Shown here: positions 25,965 to 35,060 of the stretch, one piece after another
How positions within the stretch are numbered: position 1 is the first letter of the stretch
Layout of the letters: each line of letters opens with the position of its first letter
From: Azospirillum sp. B510
GTDB lineage: Bacteria; Pseudomonadota; Alphaproteobacteria; Azospirillales; Azospirillaceae
Direction: 5' to 3'
Assembly (NCBI RefSeq): GCF_000010725.1
Contig: NC_013855.1
Location: forward strand, 629,501 to 693,500
Length of the DNA stretch: 64,000 bases
Notes under the pieces: generated by a model
What the model saw: the letters and a program-made list of their open reading frames with translations, nothing else
Databases searched by the model: none
What the model was told of the DNA's origin: nothing
Made by a program: the position numbers and the translations under genes

Positions 25965-26393
25965 ATGAATGCATGGATTGTTCGGCTTGCGGCCGCGATT
26001 GGTTTGATCGGTGCCGTAGCGCTTCCCGGTCTGGTTTTCGCCCATGGCGATGTCGTTCCGCAGCCGGTCGACACCACCGGGCTGGAAAAGCTGGGGGACA
26101 AATGGCGGGACAGCAATCCCTTCCGCGGCAATCAGCGCGCCATCGAGATCGGCGCGTCGGCCTTCAACCAGAACTGCGCCCGCTGCCATGGGCTGGGCGC
26201 GGTGTCCGGCGGCATCGCTCCCGACCTGCGCTATCTGGAGAAGGGCGACGCCGGCGACGAGTGGTTCAAGGAGCGGGTCACCAACGGCTCGATCCGCAAC
26301 GGTGTGACCTATATGCCGAAGTTCGGGGATGCTCTGGGACAGGAGGCTTTGTGGTCGATCCGCTCCTGGCTGGAAACCGTGCATGAGGACTGA
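25965..26393 (+). CDS. pedF: Cytochrome c-550 PedF, probable electron acceptor of the quinoprotein dehydrogenase
   Basis: Small soluble periplasmic cytochrome c that accepts electrons from PQQ alcohol dehydrogenases. The 142-residue precursor has a signal peptide ending near GLVFAHG, one haem motif CARCH (C71, C74, H75) and a likely methionine ligand in YMPKFGD (M117). A CAGAGGGA site precedes the ATG at 25965; an in-frame ATG at 25914 would add a basic tail and looks wrong. It lies directly after xoxF, separated by a terminator and the shared motif. Confidence 0.9.
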   Translation: MNAWIVRLAAAIGLIGAVALPGLVFAHGDVVPQPVDTTGLEKLGDKWRDSNPFRGNQRAIEIGASAFNQNCARCHGLGAVSGGIAPDLRYLEKGDAGDEWFKERVTNGSIRNGVTYMPKFGDALGQEALWSIRSWLETVHED

Positions 26394-26451
26394 CCCCCTG
26401 CCGGATCATAGGTCTTTTTCTACCAAATTTTACCATCCAAGGTGGTCATCC

Positions 26452-26922
26452 ATGATTCGCAGAACCATTCGCGGAACCGCATCCCTGGTCGCCGTCGCGG
26501 CGGCCCTGCTGACCGTTCCCGCCGTCGCCGCCGATCACGCCACGCCGGAACAGGCCAAGTCGCTGGTCGCCGAGGCCGTCGCCTATCTGAAGGCCAGGGG
26601 GCCGGACGAGGCGACCAAGGCCTTCCAGGATCCCAAGGGCAGCTTCCGCCGCGGCGAGCTGTATGTGTTCGTCTTCGACACCGACGGCCGTTACGTCGCC
26701 TCCGGCGCCAACCCGAAGCTGGCCGGCTCCGACGCCGCCCAGTTGAAGGATGCGGAAGGCAAGCCCATCGTCCAGGCGATGATCTCGGAGACCAAGGACA
26801 AGCCGAACGCCGTCATCGACTATGTCTGGCTGAACCGCCAGACCAACAAGGTCGAGCACAAGCATTCCTACGTCACCCGCGACGGACGCTACATCATCGG
26901 GGCGGGAACCTACGATGAGTGA
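26452..26922 (+). CDS. Cache-domain periplasmic protein
   Basis: A 156-residue secreted protein with a cleavable signal peptide (SLVAVAAALLTVPAVAA) and a single Cache-type ligand-binding domain (GELYVFVFDTDGRYVASGANPKLAG, later HKHSYVTRDGRYIIGAGTYDE). Such free-standing Cache proteins lack a signalling output domain; they may bind small molecules or assist electron-transfer clusters. It lies 58 bases after pedF and is probably co-transcribed. Role unknown; the context suggests binding of an alcohol or acid product. Confidence 0.82.
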   Translation: MIRRTIRGTASLVAVAAALLTVPAVAADHATPEQAKSLVAEAVAYLKARGPDEATKAFQDPKGSFRRGELYVFVFDTDGRYVASGANPKLAGSDAAQLKDAEGKPIVQAMISETKDKPNAVIDYVWLNRQTNKVEHKHSYVTRDGRYIIGAGTYDE

Positions 26923-27038
26923 CGGGCTGACAAGGCCACCGCAGCCTGTCGGCTGAACCGCCACCGCCCGGCTCCCGCATGAAGAGTCTCCTCATGCCGG
27001 GCCGGGCGGTGCCGTTTGGAAGCCGCGTTGACGCTGTC

Positions 27039-28835
27039 TCAGAACAGTCCCTGCGCCTCCAGCGCATAGTCCAGCAGCTTTTCCACCGACCGCGCCCGGT
27101 CGGCCGTGTCGGCGAAGCGGGTGCGGGCCGCCTGCGACGCTTGCGCCCGCGCGGCGCTGTCCTGCCCAAGCGCCGCGGCGCGTTCGACGAAGGCGGTCTC
27201 GTCGGCGACGGTCATCGCCGCGCCGACGACGCCGGCGACGTCGCCCTGGGCATAGGTCACCACCGGCAGCCCATCGGCCAGCGCGAAGGCGGCGCTGCCG
27301 CCGCCACCCTGGCGCGGCGGGTTCAGATAGACGGTGGCGACGCCATAGAGCCCGCGAATGCCATCGACATCGCCCAGCGCCAGCATCCGCGCCGCGTTGC
27401 GGGCGGCCGCGATCCGGCCGGGCAGCTCCGACACCGCGCCGGCGAAGGCGATCCGCCCGTCCGGAACGTGGTCGAGAAGGCGGTCGAGCGTGTCGATGAA
27501 GTCAGGACCGACCTCCTGATCCAGCCGGTTGCCGACGACGACATAGAGAGGGCCATCCGCCGGCAGGCCGAAATCGGCGCGGCTGCGGGCCGGGCCGGCA
27601 TCGGGCAGGGACCAGCCGAAGGAGAAGGGGCGGAACCGTGCCCGCGCCTCCTCCGGCCAGCCGTCCGCGCTGTCCTCCGGCGCATAGCCGAGCAGGAGCG
27701 TGGCGAGCGACGGCGGCAGGCCGCTGGAGGTCGGCAGGAACACCACGGGCCGGCTGCGGGCGAACAGGTCGGCCACCGTGTTCGACCCGCCGAAGGCGAT
27801 GATCACGTCGGGGTCGAAGCGCTCCACCGCATCGACGATGGCGGTCAGCTTCTCCTCGTCGAAGCGCGGCTGCGGGAAGGAGACCATGCGCACCATGGCG
27901 CCGTGGGCGGTGATGGTCTGCTCGCCCACATACTCCTCGGTGACATTGTAGCTGTATTCGGGAACGAAGCCGTTCTCACCCTCCACCGCCATGGCGTTGG
28001 GGTTGACGATCAGCACCTGGCGGCCATGGTCGTCCTGGAGCCGGCGGGCGTAATCGAAGGCGTCGGCCGTCGGCTGGTGCCCCTCGCCCAGCATCTGGTT
28101 GGTGATCAGCGCCACCCGACCGACCGCGGTGCGGGGGGTGGAGCGTCGAATGTGGGCGTCCAGGCCGTAGCGGCGCGCCGTCTCCTCCACCAGCAGGCGG
28201 TAGAAGCGCCGGAACTCGTCCCGGGTGAAGGCGCCGACGTCCCCCGTCCGCGCATCGCCCTGGAACAGCCGCATGGCGATGCCCCAATAGGCGTAATGCA
28301 TGGACGGCACGGAGAAGCGCAGCGGATCCTCCAGCGCGGTGGTCACCAGGGTCCGGTAATGGGCGATGTCGCCGCTCAGCAGGAACAGCAGCGACTGGCG
28401 CCGCATCACGTCGCCCATGGAATAGCGGGCATCGACCTCCGCGGCGGCGGCGGCGCGGATCTCGTCGTCATAGCGGCGGATCAGGTTGGCCAGGGCGCCG
28501 ACATTGCCCCAGCCTTCGCCCTCGTTGGTCAGCAGGGTCACCGCGCGGGCGAAGCTCAGCGCCGCCTCGCGGTGGCGGCCGGAGGCGTGCAGGGCATGGC
28601 CCAGATTGGCGTGGAACAGGGCGGAGCCGTCATCGCCGGCCACGGCCTGGGCGATCCGGTCCGCGGCCTCCTCCGGCCGTCCGGATTGCAGGGCGATGAC
28701 CCCCAACAGATGCAGGGCGTCGGGATGGCCGGGCGAGGCATCCAGCACGTCGCGGTACAGCCGTTCGGCCTCCGCGGTGCGGCCGGCGCGGTGATGTTCC
28801 GTCGCGACGGCCAATGTCTGCTCGATCTGGTCCAT
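27039..28835 (-). CDS. TPR protein with glycosyltransferase-like C-terminal domain
   Basis: A 598-residue protein with N-terminal tetratricopeptide repeats (about residues 1-105: AERLYRDVLDASPGHPDALHLLGVIALQ) and a C-terminal region resembling GT-B-fold glycosyltransferases (VALITNQMLGEGHQPT, FDPDVIIAFGGSNTVADL, VVVGNRL). No signal peptide, so probably cytoplasmic. A peptide or polysaccharide substrate is not indicated; related proteins in flagellated alphaproteobacteria act in flagellin or surface glycosylation. It stands alone, facing the L,D-transpeptidase gene across a 98-base divergent gap. Confidence 0.72.
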   Translation of the reverse strand: MDQIEQTLAVATEHHRAGRTAEAERLYRDVLDASPGHPDALHLLGVIALQSGRPEEAADRIAQAVAGDDGSALFHANLGHALHASGRHREAALSFARAVTLLTNEGEGWGNVGALANLIRRYDDEIRAAAAAEVDARYSMGDVMRRQSLLFLLSGDIAHYRTLVTTALEDPLRFSVPSMHYAYWGIAMRLFQGDARTGDVGAFTRDEFRRFYRLLVEETARRYGLDAHIRRSTPRTAVGRVALITNQMLGEGHQPTADAFDYARRLQDDHGRQVLIVNPNAMAVEGENGFVPEYSYNVTEEYVGEQTITAHGAMVRMVSFPQPRFDEEKLTAIVDAVERFDPDVIIAFGGSNTVADLFARSRPVVFLPTSSGLPPSLATLLLGYAPEDSADGWPEEARARFRPFSFGWSLPDAGPARSRADFGLPADGPLYVVVGNRLDQEVGPDFIDTLDRLLDHVPDGRIAFAGAVSELPGRIAAARNAARMLALGDVDGIRGLYGVATVYLNPPRQGGGGSAAFALADGLPVVTYAQGDVAGVVGAAMTVADETAFVERAAALGQDSAARAQASQAARTRFADTADRARSVEKLLDYALEAQGLF

Positions 28836-28933
28836 GATGCACGTCCTCGCTGTCGGGGCGGCCGCCATTTTCCCGGAGACCGTCGTCCCATGCTGTTTAC
28901 CCTGTTTTAGGGGACACGCGGTCAACTTTCCGC

Positions 28934-30049
28934 ATGCACGGCTCCACGATCATGGGGGGAGGACGCGGCCGCGTCGGCGCCTCCCGACCGACAACAGCCT
29001 TCACCGTCCTCCTGGTACGGTGTCTTTTCTGGGGCTTGCTCGCCCTCACCGGCGCCGCAGACGCCGGCGCGGGCCAGTCTGGCGCGGTCGCCTCCGATTC
29101 GCCCTCGATCGCCATAAGCCTCGCCGACCGCCGCCTTTACCTGACCGGGTCCGATGGCGCGACCCGCAGCTTTCCGGTCGCCATCGGCCGTCCGGGGGTT
29201 CCGATTCCCGTCGGCGGCAGCAGCATCCGGCGCAAGCGCCGCGATCCCACCTGGCGGCCGACCGCCAACCAGCGACGGGACAACCCGGCCCTGCCGCGGG
29301 CGGTGCCGCCGGGACCGCACAACCCGTTGGGAAAATTCGCGCTCGATCTCGGCTGGCCGGCCATCGCCATCCATGGCACCAACGACCCGGAGTCGATCGG
29401 GACACGGGCGAGCGGCGGCTGCTTCCGCATGCTGCCCGCGGACATAGAAACCGTCTTCGCCGCCACGGAGGTCGGCACCCCGGTGCGGGTGGTGCGGGAG
29501 TCGCTGGGCGCCAACACCATCGCCGACACCATCGCCGTCAATGTCGCCGCCAATGTCGCCACGCAGCGGCCGGCGAAAGCGGTGCCGGTGGCTGCGCCCT
29601 TGCCGCCGGTCGCGACGGCCCCGCCGTCCCCGCCGCGCCCTGTCCCTTCGGTGCCTGTCGCCGTCATCGCGCCGCCGGAGCCACCGCCGGCCCCGATCCC
29701 CGACCCGCGCTGCGCCACGGTCACGGCGCCGCTGCGGCGGATGATCTGCGACGTTCCGGATCTCGCCCTGATCGATGGCCGTGCCCGCGCCATGCAGGAC
29801 CGCTTCCTGGGCGGCATCGCCGATCCGGCCGCCCGCTCCGCCGCGGCCTATGAACTGATCCAGGACGAGCGGCGCTTCCATGAGCGGATCGCCGCCCTGT
29901 GCTGGGTCCGCAGCGGGACTGAGGGCGATCCGGCGGTCGCCGCCGCCGCGCGCTCCTGCCTGACGACGGCGCTCGACCGCCGGCTGGACGAGATGGCGGA
30001 GCGCATCGCGGCCCAGCATGATAGGCCCCGGCTGGCCGGCGGGCCATGA
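28934..30049 (+). CDS. L,D-transpeptidase (YkuD) fused to an LprI-like domain
   Basis: YkuD enzymes cross-link peptidoglycan or attach proteins to it through an active-site cysteine. The 371-residue protein has an N-terminal hydrophobic segment (CLFWGLLALTGAADAGA), a YkuD domain (about 55-190) with HGTNDPESIGTRASGGCFRM (H147, C163), a proline/alanine-rich linker (about 210-255) and a C-terminal cysteine-containing helical domain (CATVTAPLRRMICDVPDLALID) resembling the LprI/DUF1311 group. The motif usually reads SHGCxR; here the histidine is glycine (SGGCFR, G161). Activity is likely but not certain. The start at 28934 is the longest; no strong ribosome-binding site was seen. Confidence 0.8.
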   Translation: MHGSTIMGGGRGRVGASRPTTAFTVLLVRCLFWGLLALTGAADAGAGQSGAVASDSPSIAISLADRRLYLTGSDGATRSFPVAIGRPGVPIPVGGSSIRRKRRDPTWRPTANQRRDNPALPRAVPPGPHNPLGKFALDLGWPAIAIHGTNDPESIGTRASGGCFRMLPADIETVFAATEVGTPVRVVRESLGANTIADTIAVNVAANVATQRPAKAVPVAAPLPPVATAPPSPPRPVPSVPVAVIAPPEPPPAPIPDPRCATVTAPLRRMICDVPDLALIDGRARAMQDRFLGGIADPAARSAAAYELIQDERRFHERIAALCWVRSGTEGDPAVAAAARSCLTTALDRRLDEMAERIAAQHDRPRLAGGP

Positions 30050-30149
30050 CGGCAAAGGACGAATCGCGCCGCCGGCGGCATTCGGCCTTGCCTGGGCCTC
30101 CGGGGACTGCTAACCCGCAGAGCCCAACCGTTCGGACAATCCGCCGCCC

Positions 30150-31019
30150 ATGCCGATCGACTATTACCTCAACATCGCGGCCTCCGGCCTGCTGACCGGC
30201 CTGGTCTATGGGCTGGCGGCCCTAGGGCTTTCGGTCATCTTCGGCGTGGTGCGGGTCGTCAACTTCGCCCATGGCGAAATGATGGTCGCCGGCATGTATG
30301 GCGCCGTGCTGCTGGGCGGCTGGATCGGGCTGGACCCGCTGCTGTCGGCGCCGATCATGGCGGCTCTGCTGTTCGCCTGCGGCTGGCTGCTCCAGCGCGG
30401 GCTGGTCAACAAGTTCGTCGAGCGGCCGGAGCACATGCAGTTCATCCTGCTGCTGGGTGTCGCCACCGTCCTGGTCAACGCCATGCTGATGCTGTTCGGA
30501 CCGGACGCCCGCAACGTCCAGGTGCCCTACAGCTTCGACACGGTGGAGATCGGGCCGATGCTGCTGGATGCGGTGCGGCTGCGCGCCGGGGCGGCGGCCA
30601 TCGTCGTGGCGGCGGCGCTGTTCGCCTTCTTCCGCTTCAGCCGCACCGGCAAGGCGATCCGCGCCTGCGCCGACAATCCGCTGGGCGCCCGCGTCGTCGG
30701 GCTGAACATCGACGGGCTCTATGCGCTGACCTTCGGCATCGGCGCCGCGGTGGTCGGGGTGGCGGGCGCGCTGATGACGCTGCTGGTCGACGCCCGGCCG
30801 CAACTGGCGCCGGAATACACGCTGCTCAGCTTCATCATCGTCATTGTCGGCGGGCTTGGCAGCCTGCCCGGCGCGCTGCTGGGCGGTGTGCTGATCGGCA
30901 TGTCGGAGGCGCTGGCCGGCTTCCTGCTGACGCCCTCCCTGAAATCCCTGTTCAGCTACGGGGTTCTGATCGTGGTGCTGCTGCTGCGCCCGCAAGGGCT
31001 GTTGGGGAAACGGTCATGA
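30150..31019 (+). CDS. livH: Branched-chain amino acid ABC transporter permease (LivH)
   Basis: Inner-membrane permease of a LivH-type importer for branched-chain amino acids, urea or related solutes. The 289 residues include about eight membrane segments, GLAALGLSVIFGVVRVVNFAHGE near the N-terminus (family hallmark) and GGLGSLPGALLGGVLIG near the C-terminus. Its stop overlaps the livM start (ATGA). A livG ATPase gene follows livM, but no livF and no binding protein are beside it. Confidence 0.93.
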   Translation: MPIDYYLNIAASGLLTGLVYGLAALGLSVIFGVVRVVNFAHGEMMVAGMYGAVLLGGWIGLDPLLSAPIMAALLFACGWLLQRGLVNKFVERPEHMQFILLLGVATVLVNAMLMLFGPDARNVQVPYSFDTVEIGPMLLDAVRLRAGAAAIVVAAALFAFFRFSRTGKAIRACADNPLGARVVGLNIDGLYALTFGIGAAVVGVAGALMTLLVDARPQLAPEYTLLSFIIVIVGGLGSLPGALLGGVLIGMSEALAGFLLTPSLKSLFSYGVLIVVLLLRPQGLLGKRS

Positions 31020-32035
31020 GCGGGCTCTCGGCATTGTCGTCCTCGGGCGTGACCGGGCGCGGGCTGGCGCTGCTGGCGCTGGCGGCGCTGGGTCTGGCGG
31101 TGGCGCCCTTCGTCGCCGACCGTTATCTGCTGTCGGTGCTGACCACCGTGCTGTGGTTCGCCTATGTCGGGCAGGCCTGGAACGTGATGATGGGCTTTTC
31201 CGGCCTGCTGTCGCTGGGCCATGCGCTGTATGTCGGGCTGGGCGCCTATGTCAGCGCCGCCCTGTTCGTCCATTTCGGCATCGGTCCCTGGGCCGGCATG
31301 CTTCTGGCGATGCTGGTCGCGGTGGCGGCCGGCTGCGTCATCGGTTTCCTCGGCTTCCGCTTCGGGGTGAAGGGCGTGCATTTCGCCCTGCTGACCATCG
31401 CCTTCGCCGAGGTGGCGCGCATCGGCTTCGACCACATCACCTGGGTCGGCGGCTCCGGCGGCTTCTTCCTGCCGGTGGAGGCGGGGGCGAGCGATCCGCT
31501 GAACCTGCGCGGCTCGCCGGTGCTGTTCTATTACGTGGCGCTGGCGCTGGTCGTCGGGGCGCTTTTGCTGTCGCGCGCCCTGCTGCACAGCCGCCTTGGC
31601 TATCAATGGCTGGCGGTTCGCGAGGAGCCGGATGCGGCGGAGGCGTCGGGCGTCGACCTGTTCCGCGCCCGGATGGCGGCGGTGGCGGTGTCGTCGGCCC
31701 TGACGGCGCTGGGCGGAGTGTTCCAGGCCTTCTACTTCAACAATTTGTTCCCGGAGCAGGTCTTCTCCATGGGCCGCTCCATCGAGATCATCCTGCCGGC
31801 CATCGTCGGCGGCATCGGCACCCTGGTCGGCCCGATCCTCGGGGCCTTCATCCTGACCCCGCTGGGCGAGGCGCTGACCTTCCTGATCGAGGCCGGCGGG
31901 CTGGACCTGCCCGGCCTGAAACAGCTGTTCTATGGCGCGGCGCTGGTGGCGATCGTGGTGTTCCGGCCAGAGGGGGTGTGGCCCTGGCTGGCCCGCCGCC
32001 TGCGTCTTGTCCGTCAGCCGGGGGAGGGCGCCTGA
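31016..32035 (+). CDS. livM: Branched-chain amino acid ABC transporter permease (LivM)
   Basis: Second permease of the Liv-type importer. The 339-residue protein has about nine membrane segments and the LivM hallmarks QAWNVMMGFSGLLSLGHAL and GGIGTLVGPILGAFI. The start overlaps livH and the stop lies one base before the livG start, so livHMG form one operon. The substrate cannot be told from the sequence. Confidence 0.93.
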   Translation: MSGLSALSSSGVTGRGLALLALAALGLAVAPFVADRYLLSVLTTVLWFAYVGQAWNVMMGFSGLLSLGHALYVGLGAYVSAALFVHFGIGPWAGMLLAMLVAVAAGCVIGFLGFRFGVKGVHFALLTIAFAEVARIGFDHITWVGGSGGFFLPVEAGASDPLNLRGSPVLFYYVALALVVGALLLSRALLHSRLGYQWLAVREEPDAAEASGVDLFRARMAAVAVSSALTALGGVFQAFYFNNLFPEQVFSMGRSIEIILPAIVGGIGTLVGPILGAFILTPLGEALTFLIEAGGLDLPGLKQLFYGAALVAIVVFRPEGVWPWLARRLRLVRQPGEGA

Positions 32036-32036
32036 G

Positions 32037-32765
32037 ATGACCGCCTTGCTTGAGATCGAGCGCCTGTCGAAGCGGTTCCGCGGACTGAAGGCGGTGTCGG
32101 AGGTCGGTTTCTCGGTCCCCGAGGGGTGCATTCTCGCCCTGATCGGCCCGAACGGCGCCGGCAAGACCACCACCTTCAACCTGATCGCCGGGGTTTTCCC
32201 GCCCGACGAGGGGCGGGTGACGCTGAAGGGCCGCAACCTGACCGGGCTGAAGCCCAATCTGGTCTGTGCCGCCGGGATCGGCCGCACCTTCCAGATCGTC
32301 AAGCCCTTCGGCCAGCTGACGGTGGAGGACAATGTCGTCGTCGGCGCGCTGGCCCGCGAGCGTTCGGTGGAGGCGGCGCGGATCCAGGCCCGCGTCGTGC
32401 TGGAGCGGCTGGAGCTCGCCGATCAGGCCAACCGCCCGGCCCGTAGCCTGACCTTGCCCGACCGCAAGCGGCTGGAGGTCGCCCGCGCGCTGGCCACCCG
32501 TCCAACCCTGCTGCTGCTGGACGAGGTGCTGGCGGGACTCCGCCCCACCGAGGTCGACCGCATGGTCGAGGTCCTGCGCGACCTGAACCGGCGCGAGGGG
32601 CTGACGATCCTGATGATCGAGCATGTGATGCGCGCGGTGATGGCGCTCTCCGACCGTGTCGTCGTGCTGGATCATGGCGAGAAGATCGCCGACGGCGTCC
32701 CGGCGGAGGTCGTCGCCGACCCCCGCGTCGTCGAATCCTACCTGGGCGCCGAAGCGCTGGAGTGA
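32037..32765 (+). CDS. livG: Branched-chain amino acid ABC transporter ATPase (LivG)
   Basis: Nucleotide-binding subunit of the Liv-type importer. The 242 residues carry Walker A GPNGAGKTT, the LivG-type stretch GIGRTFQIVKPF, a signature region reading SLTLPDRKRLEVARAL (degenerate LSGGQ, common in this group) and Walker B LLLLDEVLAGL. It follows livM after one base. A second ATPase (LivF) and a periplasmic binding protein would normally complete the system; the next gene is on the other strand, so they must lie elsewhere or be missing. Confidence 0.92.
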   Translation: MTALLEIERLSKRFRGLKAVSEVGFSVPEGCILALIGPNGAGKTTTFNLIAGVFPPDEGRVTLKGRNLTGLKPNLVCAAGIGRTFQIVKPFGQLTVEDNVVVGALARERSVEAARIQARVVLERLELADQANRPARSLTLPDRKRLEVARALATRPTLLLLDEVLAGLRPTEVDRMVEVLRDLNRREGLTILMIEHVMRAVMALSDRVVVLDHGEKIADGVPAEVVADPRVVESYLGAEALE

Positions 32766-32775
32766 GCCCCGCTCC

Positions 32776-33591
32776 TTAATCACCCAGATTGGTGCTGAGA
32801 TTGGTCCGGGCCTCGCGGAAGGTGACGGCGGTGACCTCGGCCGTCAGGGGATGGTCGGGGTAGGTGAAGCGGTGCAGCCACTGGGTGTCGCCGGCGGCGT
32901 TCCAGAAGCGCAGCATCAGCCGGCCCGGCATGCGCGGCAGCTCCTCCGGTTTGCCGGACACGCGATGCACCGGTTCGCCGTCGACGGTCCAGACGATGCC
33001 GTCCGGCTTCCAGTCGAAGCCATAGCTGTGGAAATCCTTGGCGGCGTCGAAGCCGAGATCGATCACCATGTCGCGATGGCCGGTGCCGTTGGCGACGTAG
33101 CTGATCTCCAGCTTGGTGGTGTCCTTGCCGGCGATCCCCAGCGTGATCTCGTCCCATGGATCACCGAAGGGCGGTCCGGTGTAATGGGAGACCGTGGTCA
33201 TCACCCCGTCGGCCTTCACCGCCTTCAGCGATACCGTATAGGCGCCATGGCCATAGAAGCGGTGGGTCGAATATTCGCCGCAGGAATAGCGGTCGCCGCC
33301 GGCGGGCGTGTCGTCCACCATCAGGGCGAGGCGGCCTTTCCCGAAAGTTACATTGGCGCGGTTCCAGCCGCAGCCCATATGCGCGCCCGCCTTCCAGCCG
33401 TCCGACCGCTGCCAGCGCGAGCTGTCGAAGGCTCCCGAGCTTTCGCTGAAGCTGCCGCCGATATGGCTGAACAGCGCATCGGCCAGGGCGGGTCGGCCAC
33501 CGGCGGCCAAGGCGCCCGCCAGAAGCGCGGCAAGGCCCGCGCCAGTGAGAAGCCTCAGTCGTCCGCCCTGTTTCGTGGCGTCTTTCGGCAT
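32776..33591 (-). CDS. Secreted GH16-like (ExoK/lichenase type) protein with altered catalytic motif
   Basis: The 271-residue precursor has a signal peptide (TGAGLAALLAGALAAGG...ALA) and a concanavalin-like beta-sandwich of the GH16 type (FDSSRWQRSDGWKAG, FHSYGFDWKPDGIVWTVDGE, PGRLMLRFW). GH16 enzymes cut beta-1,3/1,4-glucans with a motif E-[IL]-D-x-E. Here it is E148-I-T-L-G152, so the second acidic residue (acid/base) is missing and the enzyme may be inactive or act as a binding protein. GGGAGGA precedes the ATG at 33591. It lies between livG and rodA on the opposite strand to livG, apparently as a single gene. Confidence 0.75.
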   Translation of the reverse strand: MPKDATKQGGRLRLLTGAGLAALLAGALAAGGRPALADALFSHIGGSFSESSGAFDSSRWQRSDGWKAGAHMGCGWNRANVTFGKGRLALMVDDTPAGGDRYSCGEYSTHRFYGHGAYTVSLKAVKADGVMTTVSHYTGPPFGDPWDEITLGIAGKDTTKLEISYVANGTGHRDMVIDLGFDAAKDFHSYGFDWKPDGIVWTVDGEPVHRVSGKPEELPRMPGRLMLRFWNAAGDTQWLHRFTYPDHPLTAEVTAVTFREARTNLSTNLGD

Positions 33592-33702
33592 GGCCGTTCC
33601 TCCCGTTCCGCGCCCGGACCCGACCGCGATTTCGGTAGGCCCCCACCCCGATATCGCGAGGGTGGGGCAGGCGGACAACGGCGCGGGGGACGTACCCTCT
33701 CC

Positions 33703-33730
33703 GATCAGGACGGGCCGATCAGGACGGGCC
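33703..33730. repeat. Two tandem 14-bp repeats between the GH16-like gene and rodA
   Basis: GATCAGGACGGGCC occurs twice in succession, followed by a third partial GATCA. It lies upstream of the GH16-like gene start and just after the rodA stop, in non-coding sequence. Confidence 0.85.
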
Positions 33731-33757
33731 GATCATCGCGGCGGGGAAGAAACGCCG

Positions 33758-34924
33758 TCAGACGTCGGTGACGCCGCTCTTGGGGATGCGGACGTCGCGA
33801 TGGACCGACATGCTGAGCAGCAGGCCGACACCGATCATCAGCGTCATCATCGCCGACCCGCCATAGGACACCAGCGGCAGCGGGATGCCGACGACCGGGA
33901 TCAGCCCCATCACCATCGCCACATTGACGAAGACATAGAGGAAGAACTGCGCGGTCATGCCGACCGCGACCAGCCGGCCGAACTGGCTGCGGCTGTTCAG
34001 CGCGATCACCCAGCCATAGATGAACAGCAGCACATAGAGCGCCAGCAGGGTGGCGGCGCCGACCATGCCGAACTCCTCGGCCAGGACGACGAAGATGAAG
34101 TCGGTGTGCTTTTCCGGCAGGAACATCAGCTGGCTCTGCGAGCCGGACATGAAGCCCTTGCCGAACAGTCCGCCGGACCCCAGCGCGATCTTCGATTGCA
34201 GGATGTTGTAGCCGGCGCCGAGCGGATCGGTCTCCGGGTCGAGGAAGGTGTAGACGCGCTGCTTCTGGTAGTCGTGCAGGAATTCCCAGGCGATGGGAAT
34301 GGCGCTGAGCCCGCCGCCGATCACCAGCAGGAATTTCCACACCCGCACCCCGGCGGCGAAGAAGATGGCGCCGCTGCCCATGATCAGCAGCAGCGAGGTG
34401 CCGAGATTCGGTTGCAGCAGCACGAAGGCGACGGGCGTGAAGACCAGCAGAAGCGGCGGGATCAGCAGAAGCGGCCGGCCGATCTGATCCAGCGTCACCC
34501 CGTGGAAATAGCGGGCGAGCGCCAGCGTCAGCGCCGGTTTCATCAGCTCCGACGGTTGCAGCTGGAAGAAGCCGAGATCGATCCAGCGCTGGGCGCCCAT
34601 GCCGATGCGGCCCATCATCTCCACCGCGATCAGCAGGCAGAGCACCATGAAGAAGATGACATAGGCCGACTTCATCAGGTGGCGGATGTCGATCAGCGCG
34701 ATGCCGAGCATCAGGACCAGGCCGGGAATGGCGCGCACCAGCTGCGGCTGGGCCCAGGGCTTCCAGTGGCCCCCGGCGGCCGAATAGAGAAGCCCGACGC
34801 CGACCCCGGTGATCGTGCAGATCAGCAGGACCAATCCCCAGTTGATGAGCCTGAATTTGGCGCCGAGCGTGAGCTGCGAGCGTTGCGGCTCCAGGCCGCC
34901 GGAGCCGAGATGGGAAAGAACCAC
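33758..34924 (-). CDS. rodA: RodA, SEDS-family peptidoglycan glycosyltransferase
   Basis: RodA polymerises lipid II during cell elongation. The protein has about ten membrane segments and the SEDS hallmarks ETDPLGAGYNILQSKIALGS (with the catalytic aspartate region) and PLPLVSYGGSAMM near the C-terminus. No ATG precedes the conserved region in frame closely, so a GTG at 34924 (388 residues) is the best start; longer frames add an arginine-rich tail. mrdA/PBP2 and mreBCD are not beside it in the window, which is unusual because they commonly sit upstream; they may lie elsewhere. Confidence 0.92.
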   Translation of the reverse strand: MVLSHLGSGGLEPQRSQLTLGAKFRLINWGLVLLICTITGVGVGLLYSAAGGHWKPWAQPQLVRAIPGLVLMLGIALIDIRHLMKSAYVIFFMVLCLLIAVEMMGRIGMGAQRWIDLGFFQLQPSELMKPALTLALARYFHGVTLDQIGRPLLLIPPLLLVFTPVAFVLLQPNLGTSLLLIMGSGAIFFAAGVRVWKFLLVIGGGLSAIPIAWEFLHDYQKQRVYTFLDPETDPLGAGYNILQSKIALGSGGLFGKGFMSGSQSQLMFLPEKHTDFIFVVLAEEFGMVGAATLLALYVLLFIYGWVIALNSRSQFGRLVAVGMTAQFFLYVFVNVAMVMGLIPVVGIPLPLVSYGGSAMMTLMIGVGLLLSMSVHRDVRIPKSGVTDV

Positions 34925-35060
34925 GACCTTGTGCCGATAAGTTGCCGGAGAAGACGGGGGCCGGAAGGGACCGGCGCGGATAATGCGGCAAGCGGCCCCG
35001 TGGGTAAAGCCGGCCGGTGTCGCCGCCGCTTTTTCGAACCGGCACCTCTCGTTCCGCCTG

